Positions 15,401 to 20,821 of a DNA stretch of 22,592 bases are shown piece by piece. Both the position numbers and the translations under genes were made by a program. The notes beneath the pieces are model-generated. The model was not told where the DNA came from. It worked only from the letters and a program-made list of their open reading frames with translations, and made no database searches. Within the stretch, counting starts at the first letter, position 1. Every line of letters starts with the position of its first letter. The DNA is from Chloroflexota bacterium (GTDB taxonomy: Bacteria; Chloroflexota; Anaerolineae; Anaerolineales; Villigracilaceae): the NCBI GenBank assembly GCA_021796315.1, contig JAJYOH010000024.1, forward strand, positions 1 to 22,592, read 5' to 3'.

Positions 15401-15739
15401 AATGGCACAGATCCATTCACCACCCATCAGAACATTTTGGTGGATATCCGCAGCGGGGCCTTTGGCGACAGGGTCTTGCAAGTATCGGACTTTCAAGCGG
15501 CTTCCAGCAAGGATGCCGTGGGTATAATCTCGAATACCCCGGACGGGAGTTGGTACTCAACGACGCTGGATCAATCTGCCCTGACTTATATCAACAAACT
15601 AAGCGCGACACAATTCCGTTTACGATTCCAAATTGCGAATGACAACAACCACATGGCTGACACCATAAAATTCTACAGTGGAGATGACCCCGGGCGTTCA
15701 AACCGCCCAACATTAGTAATTGAATATTACCTGCCATAA
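12443..15739 (+). CDS. Large secreted beta-helix protein with repeat domains and DNRLRE-like C-terminal domain
   Basis: 1098 residues after a GGAG ribosome binding site. A Sec signal peptide covers about residues 1-25. Residues ~66-152 form an Ig/fibronectin-like domain. A right-handed parallel beta-helix of the pectate-lyase/DUF1565 type runs from ~164 (HVRADAPGGGDGTAAAPFQTIQEAVNHA) to ~670, with repeated RNNxIHN turns. Two ~115-residue copies of an Ig-like domain follow (~678-793 and ~794-907), each ending NTGSGDGT(I/L)RLD... and YTIN. The C-terminal ~185 residues (FLDFP/ILDFPTSTLP, ATLKIKKV, NRPTLVIEYYLP) resemble DNRLRE/carbohydrate-binding modules. No lipobox or C-terminal anchor is seen. 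Likely an extracellular polysaccharide-binding or -cleaving protein. No enzyme family could be fixed. A strong hairpin terminator follows. Confidence 0.85.
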   Translation: MKKHSILLTLVLFLAAYNFGYPTSSQMQPDINSPLVAQQNIWDGKSAPVDSIAYNISNLLFLPPGSVTAFTKIDLHPNIDTIGVVVSGANLPKTATLLYRQSNEANWRTGYPLMQIDDGRLVGSLFGLSGATSYDIKVVNGTNEISGSIATQPNELQFTPSNILHVRADAPGGGDGTAAAPFQTIQEAVNHAGPGTQVLVADGVYHETVSFPASGGANNWIQVKAEGNAAIMDGSDTLTGQIWTPSSKYSHVWFTKIGSPIGYLARDGQRFYNYDTLSGLASYTGHNKVTMNEGWYLEPYSWILYVRSVDNPAKHNWQAPRLNHAFDANGQDWLWIEGFEMRFYGTRTDGCGVCAVNTSHLVIRNNKIHNLQLGIFINWTGGDDRGNDTRIEYNEIYDPPVDKWPWKAVKGSSMEGTGIVIRTHIGAVVRNNEIHNFNNGIYVGSSAGLKNPEIAFDTDIYNNHIHNIGDDGLEPEGTNIDARFRNNIVDTSTTGISLAPITEGPAWVLRNLFTNYAGTSIKWDLNPTGIILIYHNTSWTNVTGLDAMSMISSAHNVIMRNNIFQGNGYAFQESHIGSTGIDWNNDDWYTTRGLGIPHFKWENVRYNTIKDLCNAAGLECNGYESLPGFTNPGNGDFTLLPSSPNIDRGMVIPGINDNFAGKAPDVGAFESGTTSNQFPTVLSSTPADANPTNAASVNFTVTFSESVSGVDVAAPFSGFGLTTSGVTGASITSVTPVSGTTYTVNVNTGSGDGTIRLDVIDDDTIRNSAGQPLGGVGAGNGNFNTGGIYTINRSSPTVTGIMGASPNPTIAGAVRYTVTFSKSVNGVDPGDFSLFTTGNIAGATVAAVDGSGNSYSVTVNTGSGDGTLRLDLVDDDSIKDAAGNPLGGTGAGNGNFNKGEEYTINKSIIKTSTVTFTSVGGYDGWLLESNKNSNQGGSTNSVDPTFYLGDNAQDRQFRAILDFPTSTLPVNAVITSATLKIKKVSVNGTDPFTTHQNILVDIRSGAFGDRVLQVSDFQAASSKDAVGIISNTPDGSWYSTTLDQSALTYINKLSATQFRLRFQIANDNNHMADTIKFYSGDDPGRSNRPTLVIEYYLP
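14474..15167 (+). repeat. Two tandem in-frame domain repeats inside the beta-helix protein
   Basis: Copies at about 14474-14821 and 14824-15167 encode matching domains: SxxVTFSxSVxGVD, then VNTGSGDGT, DDDxI, GAGNGNFN and YTIN in both. The DNA of the second half of each copy is clearly related. An intragenic duplication of an Ig-like spacer domain. Confidence 0.75.
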
Positions 15740-15754
15740 CAACGTCAAAAAAGA

Positions 15755-15792
15755 AAAAAACTTCCGATGTCCAGTGGCTTCGGAAGTTTTTT
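15755..15792. terminator. Bidirectional-looking intrinsic terminator after the beta-helix gene
   Basis: AAAAAACTTCCGA (15755-15767) pairs with TCGGAAGTTTTTT (15780-15792), 13 bp around a 12-nt loop. It starts 16 nt after the stop. The A-run and T-run make it usable from either side. It carries the ACTTCCGA arm seen at other gene ends here. Confidence 0.85.
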
Positions 15793-15841
15793 CATACATA
15801 AACCGCGGGTGAGAATATGACAAAATCCATACTCCAAACGA

Positions 15842-15869
15842 TTGACATTCCGGCAGGACATAGTATAAA
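15842..15869 (+). promoter_or_regulatory. Promoter of the speD-speE-speD-like operon
   Basis: TTGACA (15842-15847) and TATAAA (15864-15869) are separated by 16 nt; 6/6 and 5/6 matches to the sigma-70-type consensus. Transcription would start near 15876, leaving a leader of about 123 nt before the GTG start of speD. Confidence 0.7.
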
Positions 15870-15902
15870 TGCACCCAACAGAGTCTATTCGAAGGCGGTT
15901 TT

Positions 15903-15987
15903 ACACGTTACGCAAGGAAACATCTTGCGGATCGTGTTGAAATTTCAAAGTGAGTGCCTTCGGATGGGTTCTTTCATTTTTTAACCC
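15903..15987 (+). promoter_or_regulatory. Structured 5' leader of the polyamine operon
   Basis: A stem of ACACG/CGTGT (15903-15907 with 15933-15937) and CGCAAG/CTTGCG (15911-15916 with 15924-15929) is separated by a symmetric TTA/GAT internal loop and capped by GAAACAT. A second hairpin, GGGTT/AACCC (15966-15970 with 15983-15987), has a U-rich loop and ends 1 nt before the GGAGGTG ribosome binding site. It does not match a riboswitch class I recognise. Regulation by polyamine or SAM is a reasonable but untested guess. Confidence 0.45.
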
Positions 15988-15998
15988 TGGAGGTGTGA

Positions 15999-16382
15999 GT
16001 GAACGCGACTTTGAAATTGGGAGAGCATTATATTTTCGATCTCTCCAACTGCAACCATGAGACTCTCATGGATGGCGAGAAGGCTTACTCGCTGTTTGCG
16101 CAAGCCATCCGCGAAAGCGGCTTGACGGTTGTGGATGAGGGCTTCTACAAGTTCAGCCCGCATGGCTTTACCTGTTTTTTGCTCCTCGCAGAGTCGCATG
16201 CAAGCTTGCATGCATGGCCTGAATATAACTATTGCGCGATTGACCTGTTTACCTGTGCAATCGGCAAAGACCTTTTACCGTTGATCCAACACATCAAAGA
16301 TTTGCTTGGAGCAGATAATTTCACGCTCCGCAAACTCGACCGTGATGCAGAAGTCGAAACCAAGCTGCCGGTTGCCGCCTGA
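15999..16382 (+). CDS. speD: S-adenosylmethionine decarboxylase proenzyme
   Basis: 127 residues from a GTG start with GGAGGTG at 15989-15995. LLAESHASLHAWPE contains the self-cleavage pair E65-S66, where Ser becomes the pyruvoyl group, with H67 and H71 nearby; YCAIDLFTC supplies the catalytic-region cysteines C79 and C86. The length matches the short bacterial class of AdoMetDC. It makes decarboxylated SAM, the aminopropyl donor for the enzyme encoded next, in the cytoplasm. speE follows after 2 nt. All residues expected for processing are present. Confidence 0.93.
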   Translation: MNATLKLGEHYIFDLSNCNHETLMDGEKAYSLFAQAIRESGLTVVDEGFYKFSPHGFTCFLLLAESHASLHAWPEYNYCAIDLFTCAIGKDLLPLIQHIKDLLGADNFTLRKLDRDAEVETKLPVAA

Positions 16383-16384
16383 TT

Positions 16385-17215
16385 ATGAGCATCTGGTTCA
16401 CCGAAGAACTGCATCCGTATTATCGAAAGGGAATTCGAGTCAGGAAAATCCTCGCGGATGAACAAACTCAATATCAGCACATTCAAGTTGTCGAGACGGA
16501 ATTTTTTGGCAACGCGTTGATCCTTGACGGCATCATCCAACTGACCGAGCGCGACAACATGGGCTACCATGAAATGATCGCCCATGTGCCGATGATGGCA
16601 GTGGATGGGCCAAAGCGCGTGTTGATCGTTGGCGGCGGCGACGGAGGCTCCTTGCAGCAGGTGCTCCGCTATCCGTCCGTGAAGGAAGCGGTAGTCTGTG
16701 AACTGGACCAGCGCGTCGTGGACTTGTCGCGCGAATATTTTGCCGCCTCCTTCAGGGACCCGTGGGCGGACTCGCGCGCGAAATTGCTTGTGCGCGACGC
16801 CTTTGGCTTTCTCGCCGAAAACCCCGGACAGTTTGATGTCATCATCTCAGATACCACTGATCCGATCGGCATGGCCGAAAGATTGTTTTCAGACGAGTTT
16901 TACAAACTGATGGTGCGCGCGCTCACGCCCGGCGGCGCGGCATCCACACAATGCGAACAACCCTTCTTCGATACGGCTTTGATCAAAGAGATTTACAAAT
17001 CAGCAAAAAGCCTTACAAAAAATCCGGCATATTATTATGCCAATATTCCCACCTATCCCGGCGGCGGGATTGGCTTCATGTACGTGTCCGATACACCTTG
17101 GACGAATGGCCTGAAAAAACCATTTCCGCCCGGCGCGAATAATTACATCAACTCTGAAATTCACAAGGCGGCTTTTGCACTGCCGGAGTTTTTCAGGAAG
17201 GAACTCTACAAATGA
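16385..17215 (+). CDS. speE: Spermidine synthase-like aminopropyltransferase
   Basis: 276 residues, normal for SpeE. The SAM-binding glycine loop is IVGGGDGGSLQQ (GGGDGG 83-88), CELDQRVVDL follows strand 2, and the acidic catalytic motif is DTTDPIG (D155, D158). ERDNMGYHEM stands where many SpeE proteins have D-E-F-x-YHEM in the polyamine pocket, so the preferred acceptor (putrescine or another diamine or triamine) may differ. It transfers the aminopropyl group from decarboxylated SAM made by SpeD. It is followed by an ATGA overlap with the third operon gene at 17212-17215. Confidence 0.92.
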   Translation: MSIWFTEELHPYYRKGIRVRKILADEQTQYQHIQVVETEFFGNALILDGIIQLTERDNMGYHEMIAHVPMMAVDGPKRVLIVGGGDGGSLQQVLRYPSVKEAVVCELDQRVVDLSREYFAASFRDPWADSRAKLLVRDAFGFLAENPGQFDVIISDTTDPIGMAERLFSDEFYKLMVRALTPGGAASTQCEQPFFDTALIKEIYKSAKSLTKNPAYYYANIPTYPGGGIGFMYVSDTPWTNGLKKPFPPGANNYINSEIHKAAFALPEFFRKELYK

Positions 17216-17610
17216 CAAAAACCAATTTAGAAACAGATATAACAAAAGAAAACGAAACAGAATACTGGGGGGTATCTTCCAGTATCGATCTATACGATTG
17301 CGACTTGGATCTCATGCTGAACGCGGATGCCATTCGCGAATTCGTAAAGATTCTGTGCGACCGCATCAAAATGCGTCGCTATGGTGAAACGCAAGTTGTG
17401 TTCTTCGGAGACGAGCCGCGTGTGCAGGGCTTCAGCATGACTCAATTGATCGAGACATCCCTCATCTCGGCTCACTTTGCGAACGCCAGCCGCGCCATTT
17501 ACCTGGACGTATTCAGTTGCGCGCCCTACAACCCCGAAGACGTTGCCAGGTTCGCCACCGAATATTTCAAGGCATCACACTATCGATTAAACGTTACTAA
17601 TCGGCAGTAG
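17212..17610 (+). CDS. SpeD-like protein with altered self-cleavage site
   Basis: 132 residues, with its start overlapping the speE stop (ATGA). The fold aligns with SpeD: YWGVSSSIDLYDCDL near the start, GFSMTQLIETSLISAHF where SpeD has TCFLLLAESHASLHAW, and AIYLDVFSCAPYNPED where SpeD has CAIDLFTCAIGKD. The expected Glu-Ser cleavage pair and following His are replaced by E81-T82-S83, with a His at 88 one position later; C103 matches the catalytic-region Cys. It may be a neofunctionalised pyruvoyl decarboxylase (some SpeD homologues have become ornithine or arginine decarboxylases), a non-processed regulatory partner of SpeD, or a degenerate paralogue. The operon has no other obvious putrescine source. 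Confidence 0.8.
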   Translation: MTKTNLETDITKENETEYWGVSSSIDLYDCDLDLMLNADAIREFVKILCDRIKMRRYGETQVVFFGDEPRVQGFSMTQLIETSLISAHFANASRAIYLDVFSCAPYNPEDVARFATEYFKASHYRLNVTNRQ

Positions 17611-17644
17611 AAAATTCAAATCCAGTTAGCGCAGGCATTCATAA

Positions 17645-17680
17645 AAACTTCCGAAGCCAAATGACTTCGGAAGTTTGTTT
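17645..17680 (+). terminator. Intrinsic terminator of the spe operon
   Basis: AAACTTCCGAAG (17645-17656) pairs with CTTCGGAAGTTT (17665-17676) around CCAAATGA, followed by GTTT. It lies 35 nt after the last operon gene and directly abuts the pdhC remnant, whose intact copy is also followed by a hairpin of the same kind. Confidence 0.8.
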
Positions 17681-17682
17681 AT

Positions 17683-17798
17683 CTACGCCAACATCCTGAC
17701 TGGATTTTCCAGGAAACCTGCCAGCGCTTGCACCTTCGGCTGGGCGGCCTCCGCCCCATCCCTGACGCGGTGCTCAACCGAGATGGTGGCTTTCATGG
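17683..17798 (-). pseudogene. Decayed copy of the pdhC 3' end
   Basis: The minus strand reads MKATISVEHRVRDGAEAAQ, then PKVQALAGFLENPVRMLA and TAG (17683-17685). The intact E2 ends MKATISVDHRVSDGAEAAQ, FMQALAGFLENPVRMLV. The nucleotide match covers about 115 bp, with a 3-nt insertion that keeps frame. Only the last 37 codons are present, without the rest of the gene. It lies on the far side of a two-gene accessory module from the intact pdhC end. Confidence 0.88.
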
Positions 17799-18257
17799 CT
17801 TTCTTTTTATCTGTCCCAATTTCTCAACATCGGCCATATCCTTTGTCCTTCCGCTTGCCATTTTGTTTCTTTTGAGATTTTCCAAATCAATCAAGTTCAC
17901 TTCGACTCCATCTATTTTATCAACGACTCGTGTTTGATAGCACTCGTCAAACTCGACTCCTGAGATTGATGTGGTGATTTCGAGCCGCATGGGAGGAAAG
18001 CCCATACGGATTATTTTCGGTTTTTGCAGAAATAGTTCAGGCTTCAATTCAGGATCGTCAAACCCAAAGTCTTTCAAGGCGGAGAAAATTTTTTGCGCGT
18101 TTTCTGGATGAATGGCGACCCAAACATTCATATCCTCTGTGGCGCGGGCGTAGCCATGATAACCGACGGCATATCCCCCAATCAGTAAATATCGAACGTT
18201 ATACTCTTTCAACAATTTCAAGAACTCTTTGAAGTCGGGCGGTAGAATCATAGCCAT
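17793..18257 (-). CDS. Nucleotidyltransferase-like protein, AbiEii/DUF-type, of a two-gene module
   Basis: 154 residues from the ATG at 18257, preceded on its strand by GAGGAGGA. LLIGGYAVGYHGYARAT (GG at 27-28) and EDMNVWV (D42, N44) are the core of the nucleotidyltransferase family related to AbiEii-type toxins; LRNKxASGRTKDMADVEKL-like sequence is at the end. The second Asp of the usual DxD is Asn here, and the later RIDxLTS-type Asp is Glu (RLEITTS), so catalytic activity is doubtful. The stop codon falls 3-5 nt inside the duplicated pdhC sequence. The upstream small gene overlaps it by 59 nt in another frame. A toxin-antitoxin-like or defence role is possible but unproven. Confidence 0.8.
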   Translation of the reverse strand: MAMILPPDFKEFLKLLKEYNVRYLLIGGYAVGYHGYARATEDMNVWVAIHPENAQKIFSALKDFGFDDPELKPELFLQKPKIIRMGFPPMRLEITTSISGVEFDECYQTRVVDKIDGVEVNLIDLENLKRNKMASGRTKDMADVEKLGQIKRKP

Positions 18258-18408
18258 AATTAATCCTCCTCAAAAGCTCCATATGTTGCAAGCGTTCGAC
18301 AGGTGTTCGGGAACGCCAATATTCATCGTCCTGCTTATCGGCTTCTTCAAAAGAGGATACTACCGAGAAGGCGGTTCTGTCTAACCTTGGAAAATTGTTG
18401 TTGTCCAT
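18199..18408 (-). CDS. Small partner protein of the nucleotidyltransferase module
   Basis: 69 residues, charged and helical, with DEYWRSRTPVERLQHMELL, INYGYD and LQRVLEIVERV. This layout (small EYW.SR.P.ER...LR protein, then nucleotidyltransferase) recurs as a two-gene module in my memory of many genomes; the small protein may be the antitoxin-like partner. The last 59 nt are shared with the start of the nucleotidyltransferase gene in another frame, and both readings fit their family. No Shine-Dalgarno precedes the ATG; a TGC-TATACT element ends 6 nt upstream. It lies immediately beyond the pdhC terminator. Confidence 0.72.
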   Translation of the reverse strand: MDNNNFPRLDRTAFSVVSSFEEADKQDDEYWRSRTPVERLQHMELLRRINYGYDSTARLQRVLEIVERV

Positions 18409-18414
18409 ATATTA

Positions 18415-18423
18415 AGTATAGCA
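18415..18423 (-). promoter_or_regulatory. Extended -10 promoter of the small-protein/nucleotidyltransferase module
   Basis: TGC-TATACT on the minus strand is a TG-n-hexamer extended -10 with a 5/6 match, and it ends 6 nt before the ATG at 18408. The predicted start of transcription falls at the start codon, and no ribosome binding site is present. Confidence 0.5.
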
Positions 18424-18431
18424 TAACGAAA

Positions 18432-18462
18432 GACTTCCGAATTCTTGAAGAATTCGGAAGTC
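18432..18462. terminator. Long perfect palindrome downstream of pdhC
   Basis: GACTTCCGAATTCTT (18432-18446) and AAGAATTCGGAAGTC (18448-18462) are 15-base perfect arms around one G. On the minus strand it is followed by TTTCGTT and lies 6 nt after the pdhC stop. A T-rich stretch follows on the plus strand as well. It shares the ACTTCCGA arm with the hairpins at 6734, 15755 and 17645. Confidence 0.8.
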
Positions 18463-18468
18463 TAATTT

Positions 18469-19719
18469 TTACACCAACATCCTGACTGGATTTTCCAGGA
18501 AGCCTGCCAGCGCCTGCATGAACTGGGCGGCTTCCGCTCCGTCGCTGACGCGGTGGTCAACGGAGATGGTGGCTTTCATGCGCCAGCCAATTCCCAATTC
18601 GAGCGGATGACCATCCGCCCCTACGACAACTGGAACTTCTCTTGCAGAACCAATTGCCAGAATCGCCGCTTCGGGTGGATTGATGATGGCAATGAAATCT
18701 TCAACATCGTACATTCCTAAATTGGAAGTGGAGAAAGTGGAGCCGTCCACATCTTCAGGCTTGACCTTGCCATCACGGGCACGCGCAGCCATGGCTTTGA
18801 CTTCGCCGGAAATCTGGCGCAAGGATTTTGCATCCGCGTCCTTCACAACAACGGTTAGCAAGCCGCCTTCGACGGTTACTGCCACACCGATATTGACGTG
18901 ACCAAACTGGACAACTTCGTTGCCTTTGATGGTGGCGTTCAGGTTTGGAAATTGTCGAAGCGAAAGCGCAACCGCTTTGATAATAAAATCATTCACGGAA
19001 ATTTTTTCATTGTCTGGCAAAAACGCATTGGCTTTTTTGCGCATGTCCATCAATGCATCCATCTTGAATTCGTGAGTGACGTAGAAATGTGGAATGGTCG
19101 TTTTTGATTCCACCAGTCTGCGTCCAATAGCCTGGCGCAACTTTGTTGTTTGAATTGCGCGATCTTCGTAATTCGTAATTCGTGATTCGTAACTGGGCAC
19201 AGATTTTGACTGTTCACTGCTCACTGTTGACTGATTACTGGTCAACGCGACTTCAATATCTTTGCGGACAATCCGTCCGCCGGGGCCGGTGCCATGAACG
19301 TTGGAAAGGTCAACTTTATTGTCGCGGGCAATCTTCTTCGCAAGCGGGGACGCTTTAACGGAACCAGCCTCCAGCGGAGTGGATGATTGGGGGACGGGAG
19401 CAACTATCGGCGTCGCGGGGAGCGGTTTCACATCCACTTTCTTTTCACTGATAACTGGCGGCTGATTACTGATTACTTCCCCCGCCGCACCAATGATCGC
19501 AATCGGCGCGTTGACAGGAACGACAGTTCCCTGATCCACGATGAGTTGCAGGACAACGCCGCTCGCAGATGATTCAACTTCAACGGTGGCCTTGTCGGTT
19601 TCGATCTCGGCCAGCACATCGCCCTTATTTATATTTTCGCCAACCTGCTTGACCCAACGAACGAGCAGGCCCTCGGCCATGTCAAAACCAAGTTTGGGCA
19701 TGTTGATGGTTTCAGCCAT
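18469..19719 (-). CDS. pdhC: Pyruvate dehydrogenase E2, dihydrolipoamide acetyltransferase
   Basis: 416 residues from the ATG at 19719, which overlaps the pdhB stop (TAATG); a start 63 codons upstream lies inside pdhB and is rejected. Domains in order: a lipoyl domain with the lipoylated Lys in ETDKATVEVES (K43), a linker, a peripheral subunit-binding domain at about 121-158 (ASPLAKKIARDN...GTGPGGRIVRKDI), a second linker containing repeat-derived sequence (161-188), and the catalytic acetyltransferase domain from ~190, with DHRVSDG near the C-terminus (H389, D393). It transfers acetyl groups to CoA within the PDH complex. One lipoyl domain is present. E3 (lpd) is not in the window. A branched-chain or acetoin complex is less likely but not excluded. 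Confidence 0.92.
   Translation of the reverse strand: MAETINMPKLGFDMAEGLLVRWVKQVGENINKGDVLAEIETDKATVEVESSASGVVLQLIVDQGTVVPVNAPIAIIGAAGEVISNQPPVISEKKVDVKPLPATPIVAPVPQSSTPLEAGSVKASPLAKKIARDNKVDLSNVHGTGPGGRIVRKDIEVALTSNQSTVSSEQSKSVPSYESRITNYEDRAIQTTKLRQAIGRRLVESKTTIPHFYVTHEFKMDALMDMRKKANAFLPDNEKISVNDFIIKAVALSLRQFPNLNATIKGNEVVQFGHVNIGVAVTVEGGLLTVVVKDADAKSLRQISGEVKAMAARARDGKVKPEDVDGSTFSTSNLGMYDVEDFIAIINPPEAAILAIGSAREVPVVVGADGHPLELGIGWRMKATISVDHRVSDGAEAAQFMQALAGFLENPVRMLV
19156..19239 (-). repeat. Short tandem repeats inside the pdhC linker
   Basis: Four 7-nt units TTCGTAA, TTCGTAA, TTCGTGA, TTCGTAA run from 19165 to 19192 on the plus strand, followed by CACTG/GATTACTG-like units to about 19239. 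They encode the E2 linker YESRITNYEDR and neighbouring residues. Such heptamer tracts are normally intergenic. A second short tract of the same type (CTGATTACTGATTAC) occurs in the first linker near 19462. Confidence 0.7.
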
Positions 19720-20693
19720 TATTTCAAAACCTCCTTTGCCGCCGCGACGATATCTGCGACTTGCGGAAGCGCGGCTTGTTCGAGCGTGCGGTTGTACGGA
19801 AGCGGGACTTCTTTTTGCGCCACACGAATGATGGGCGCGTCGACATAATCGAAGGCTTCTTCGTAAATGCGGCTGACAATTTCGGAACCGACGCCGTAGG
19901 ATTTCCAACCTTCCTCAACGATGATGGCGCGATTCGTTTTCTTGAACGAATCTAAAACCGGCTCCATGTCGAGCGGACGCAGAGTTCGCAAATCAACAAC
20001 CTCGGCTTCGATGCCTTCCTTCGCAAGTTCGTCAGCGGCCTTCATCGAAAGTTCAAGACCTTTACAGTATGTGACGATGGTGACATCTTTTCCGGCACGC
20101 TGGATTTTTGATTTTCCGATCGGGATGGTGTATTCGCCATCCGGCACTTCGCCGCGGACCTGGTACATGGTGGCGTGCTCGATGAAAAGGATCGGATCAT
20201 TCGACCGAATAGCGGACTTGAGCAATCCTTTGGCATCTTCCGGCGTCCCGGGGCTGACCACTTTCAGGCCGGGGAAATGCGCGAAGATCGCATCGGGCGT
20301 TTGCGAATGTGTCGCGCCGAGCTGGCGTCCGCCGCCGCCCACCGCGCGAATCACCATCGGCAATGTGAATTGTCCGCCAAACATATAATGGAGTTTTGGA
20401 GCCTGATTGACAACATAATCCATCGCAGAAAAAGCGAAGTTGATGGTCATCAATTCTGCAACCGGGCGCTGCCCAACCATCGCCGCGCCGATGGCCGCAC
20501 CGATGATGGCGTTCTCGGCAATCGGCGTATCTTTGACGCGCGCCGCGCCGTACCTGTCATAAAAACCTTTGGTGACCGCGTACGTCCCGCCCCACACGCC
20601 GACTTCTTCACCGAGAATAAAAACTTTTGGATCACGATCCATTTCTTCCATGAGGGCTTGCGAGATGGCCTCGCGCATTGTAATTTTTGCCAT
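19719..20693 (-). CDS. pdhB: Pyruvate dehydrogenase E1 component, beta subunit
   Basis: 324 residues, the usual length. LGEEVGVWGGTYAVTKGF near the start (E29 in the cofactor-proximal GEE), DTPIAENAIIGAAIGAA, and later GLKVVSPGTPEDAKGLLKSAI and EEGWKSYGVGSEI are characteristic of E1-beta. With E1-alpha it forms the thiamine diphosphate-dependent decarboxylase that passes the acetyl group to E2. AAGGA lies upstream of the ATG at 20693. It is separated from pdhA by a 128-bp gap filled with a palindromic element, and its stop overlaps the pdhC start. The complex could serve another 2-oxoacid, but the sequence style favours pyruvate. Confidence 0.93.
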   Translation of the reverse strand: MAKITMREAISQALMEEMDRDPKVFILGEEVGVWGGTYAVTKGFYDRYGAARVKDTPIAENAIIGAAIGAAMVGQRPVAELMTINFAFSAMDYVVNQAPKLHYMFGGQFTLPMVIRAVGGGGRQLGATHSQTPDAIFAHFPGLKVVSPGTPEDAKGLLKSAIRSNDPILFIEHATMYQVRGEVPDGEYTIPIGKSKIQRAGKDVTIVTYCKGLELSMKAADELAKEGIEAEVVDLRTLRPLDMEPVLDSFKKTNRAIIVEEGWKSYGVGSEIVSRIYEEAFDYVDAPIIRVAQKEVPLPYNRTLEQAALPQVADIVAAAKEVLK

Positions 20694-20713
20694 GAGTAAA
20701 TCCTTTTCAACAC

Positions 20714-20820
20714 GTCATTGCGAGGGCGCTAGCCCGAAGCAATCTCAAATTTTGCAGGAAGATTGCTTCGTCGGGAACCCTGAAAGAACACAGGGCAGGA
20801 AACACCCTCCTCGCAATGAC
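20714..20820. repeat. Palindromic MITE/REP-like element between pdhA and pdhB
   Basis: GTCATTGCGAGG (20714-20725) pairs with CCTCGCAATGAC (20809-20820), and GAAGCAATCT (20736-20745) with AGATTGCTTC (20760-20769); a further CCCTG/CAGGG hairpin lies at 20778-20795. The CGTCATTGCGAGG...GAAGCAATCT motif is one I recognise as a widespread dispersed palindromic repeat in many bacterial genomes. It begins 2 nt from the pdhA stop and fills most of the gap inside the operon, so it should fold in the transcript. Confidence 0.85.
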
Positions 20821-20821
20821 A

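Noticed and set aside
12443..15739. A specific polysaccharide lyase or hydrolase activity for the beta-helix protein
   Set aside because: The fold is clear but no catalytic motif of a defined family can be identified by eye.
15876..15998. Known SAM or polyamine riboswitch in the speD leader
   Set aside because: The stem layout does not match any class I recognise, so it is reported only as an unassigned structured leader.
19719..19908. Longer start for pdhC (63 more codons)
   Set aside because: The extension lies inside pdhB in another frame and is not lipoyl-domain sequence; the TAATG overlap supports the shorter start.
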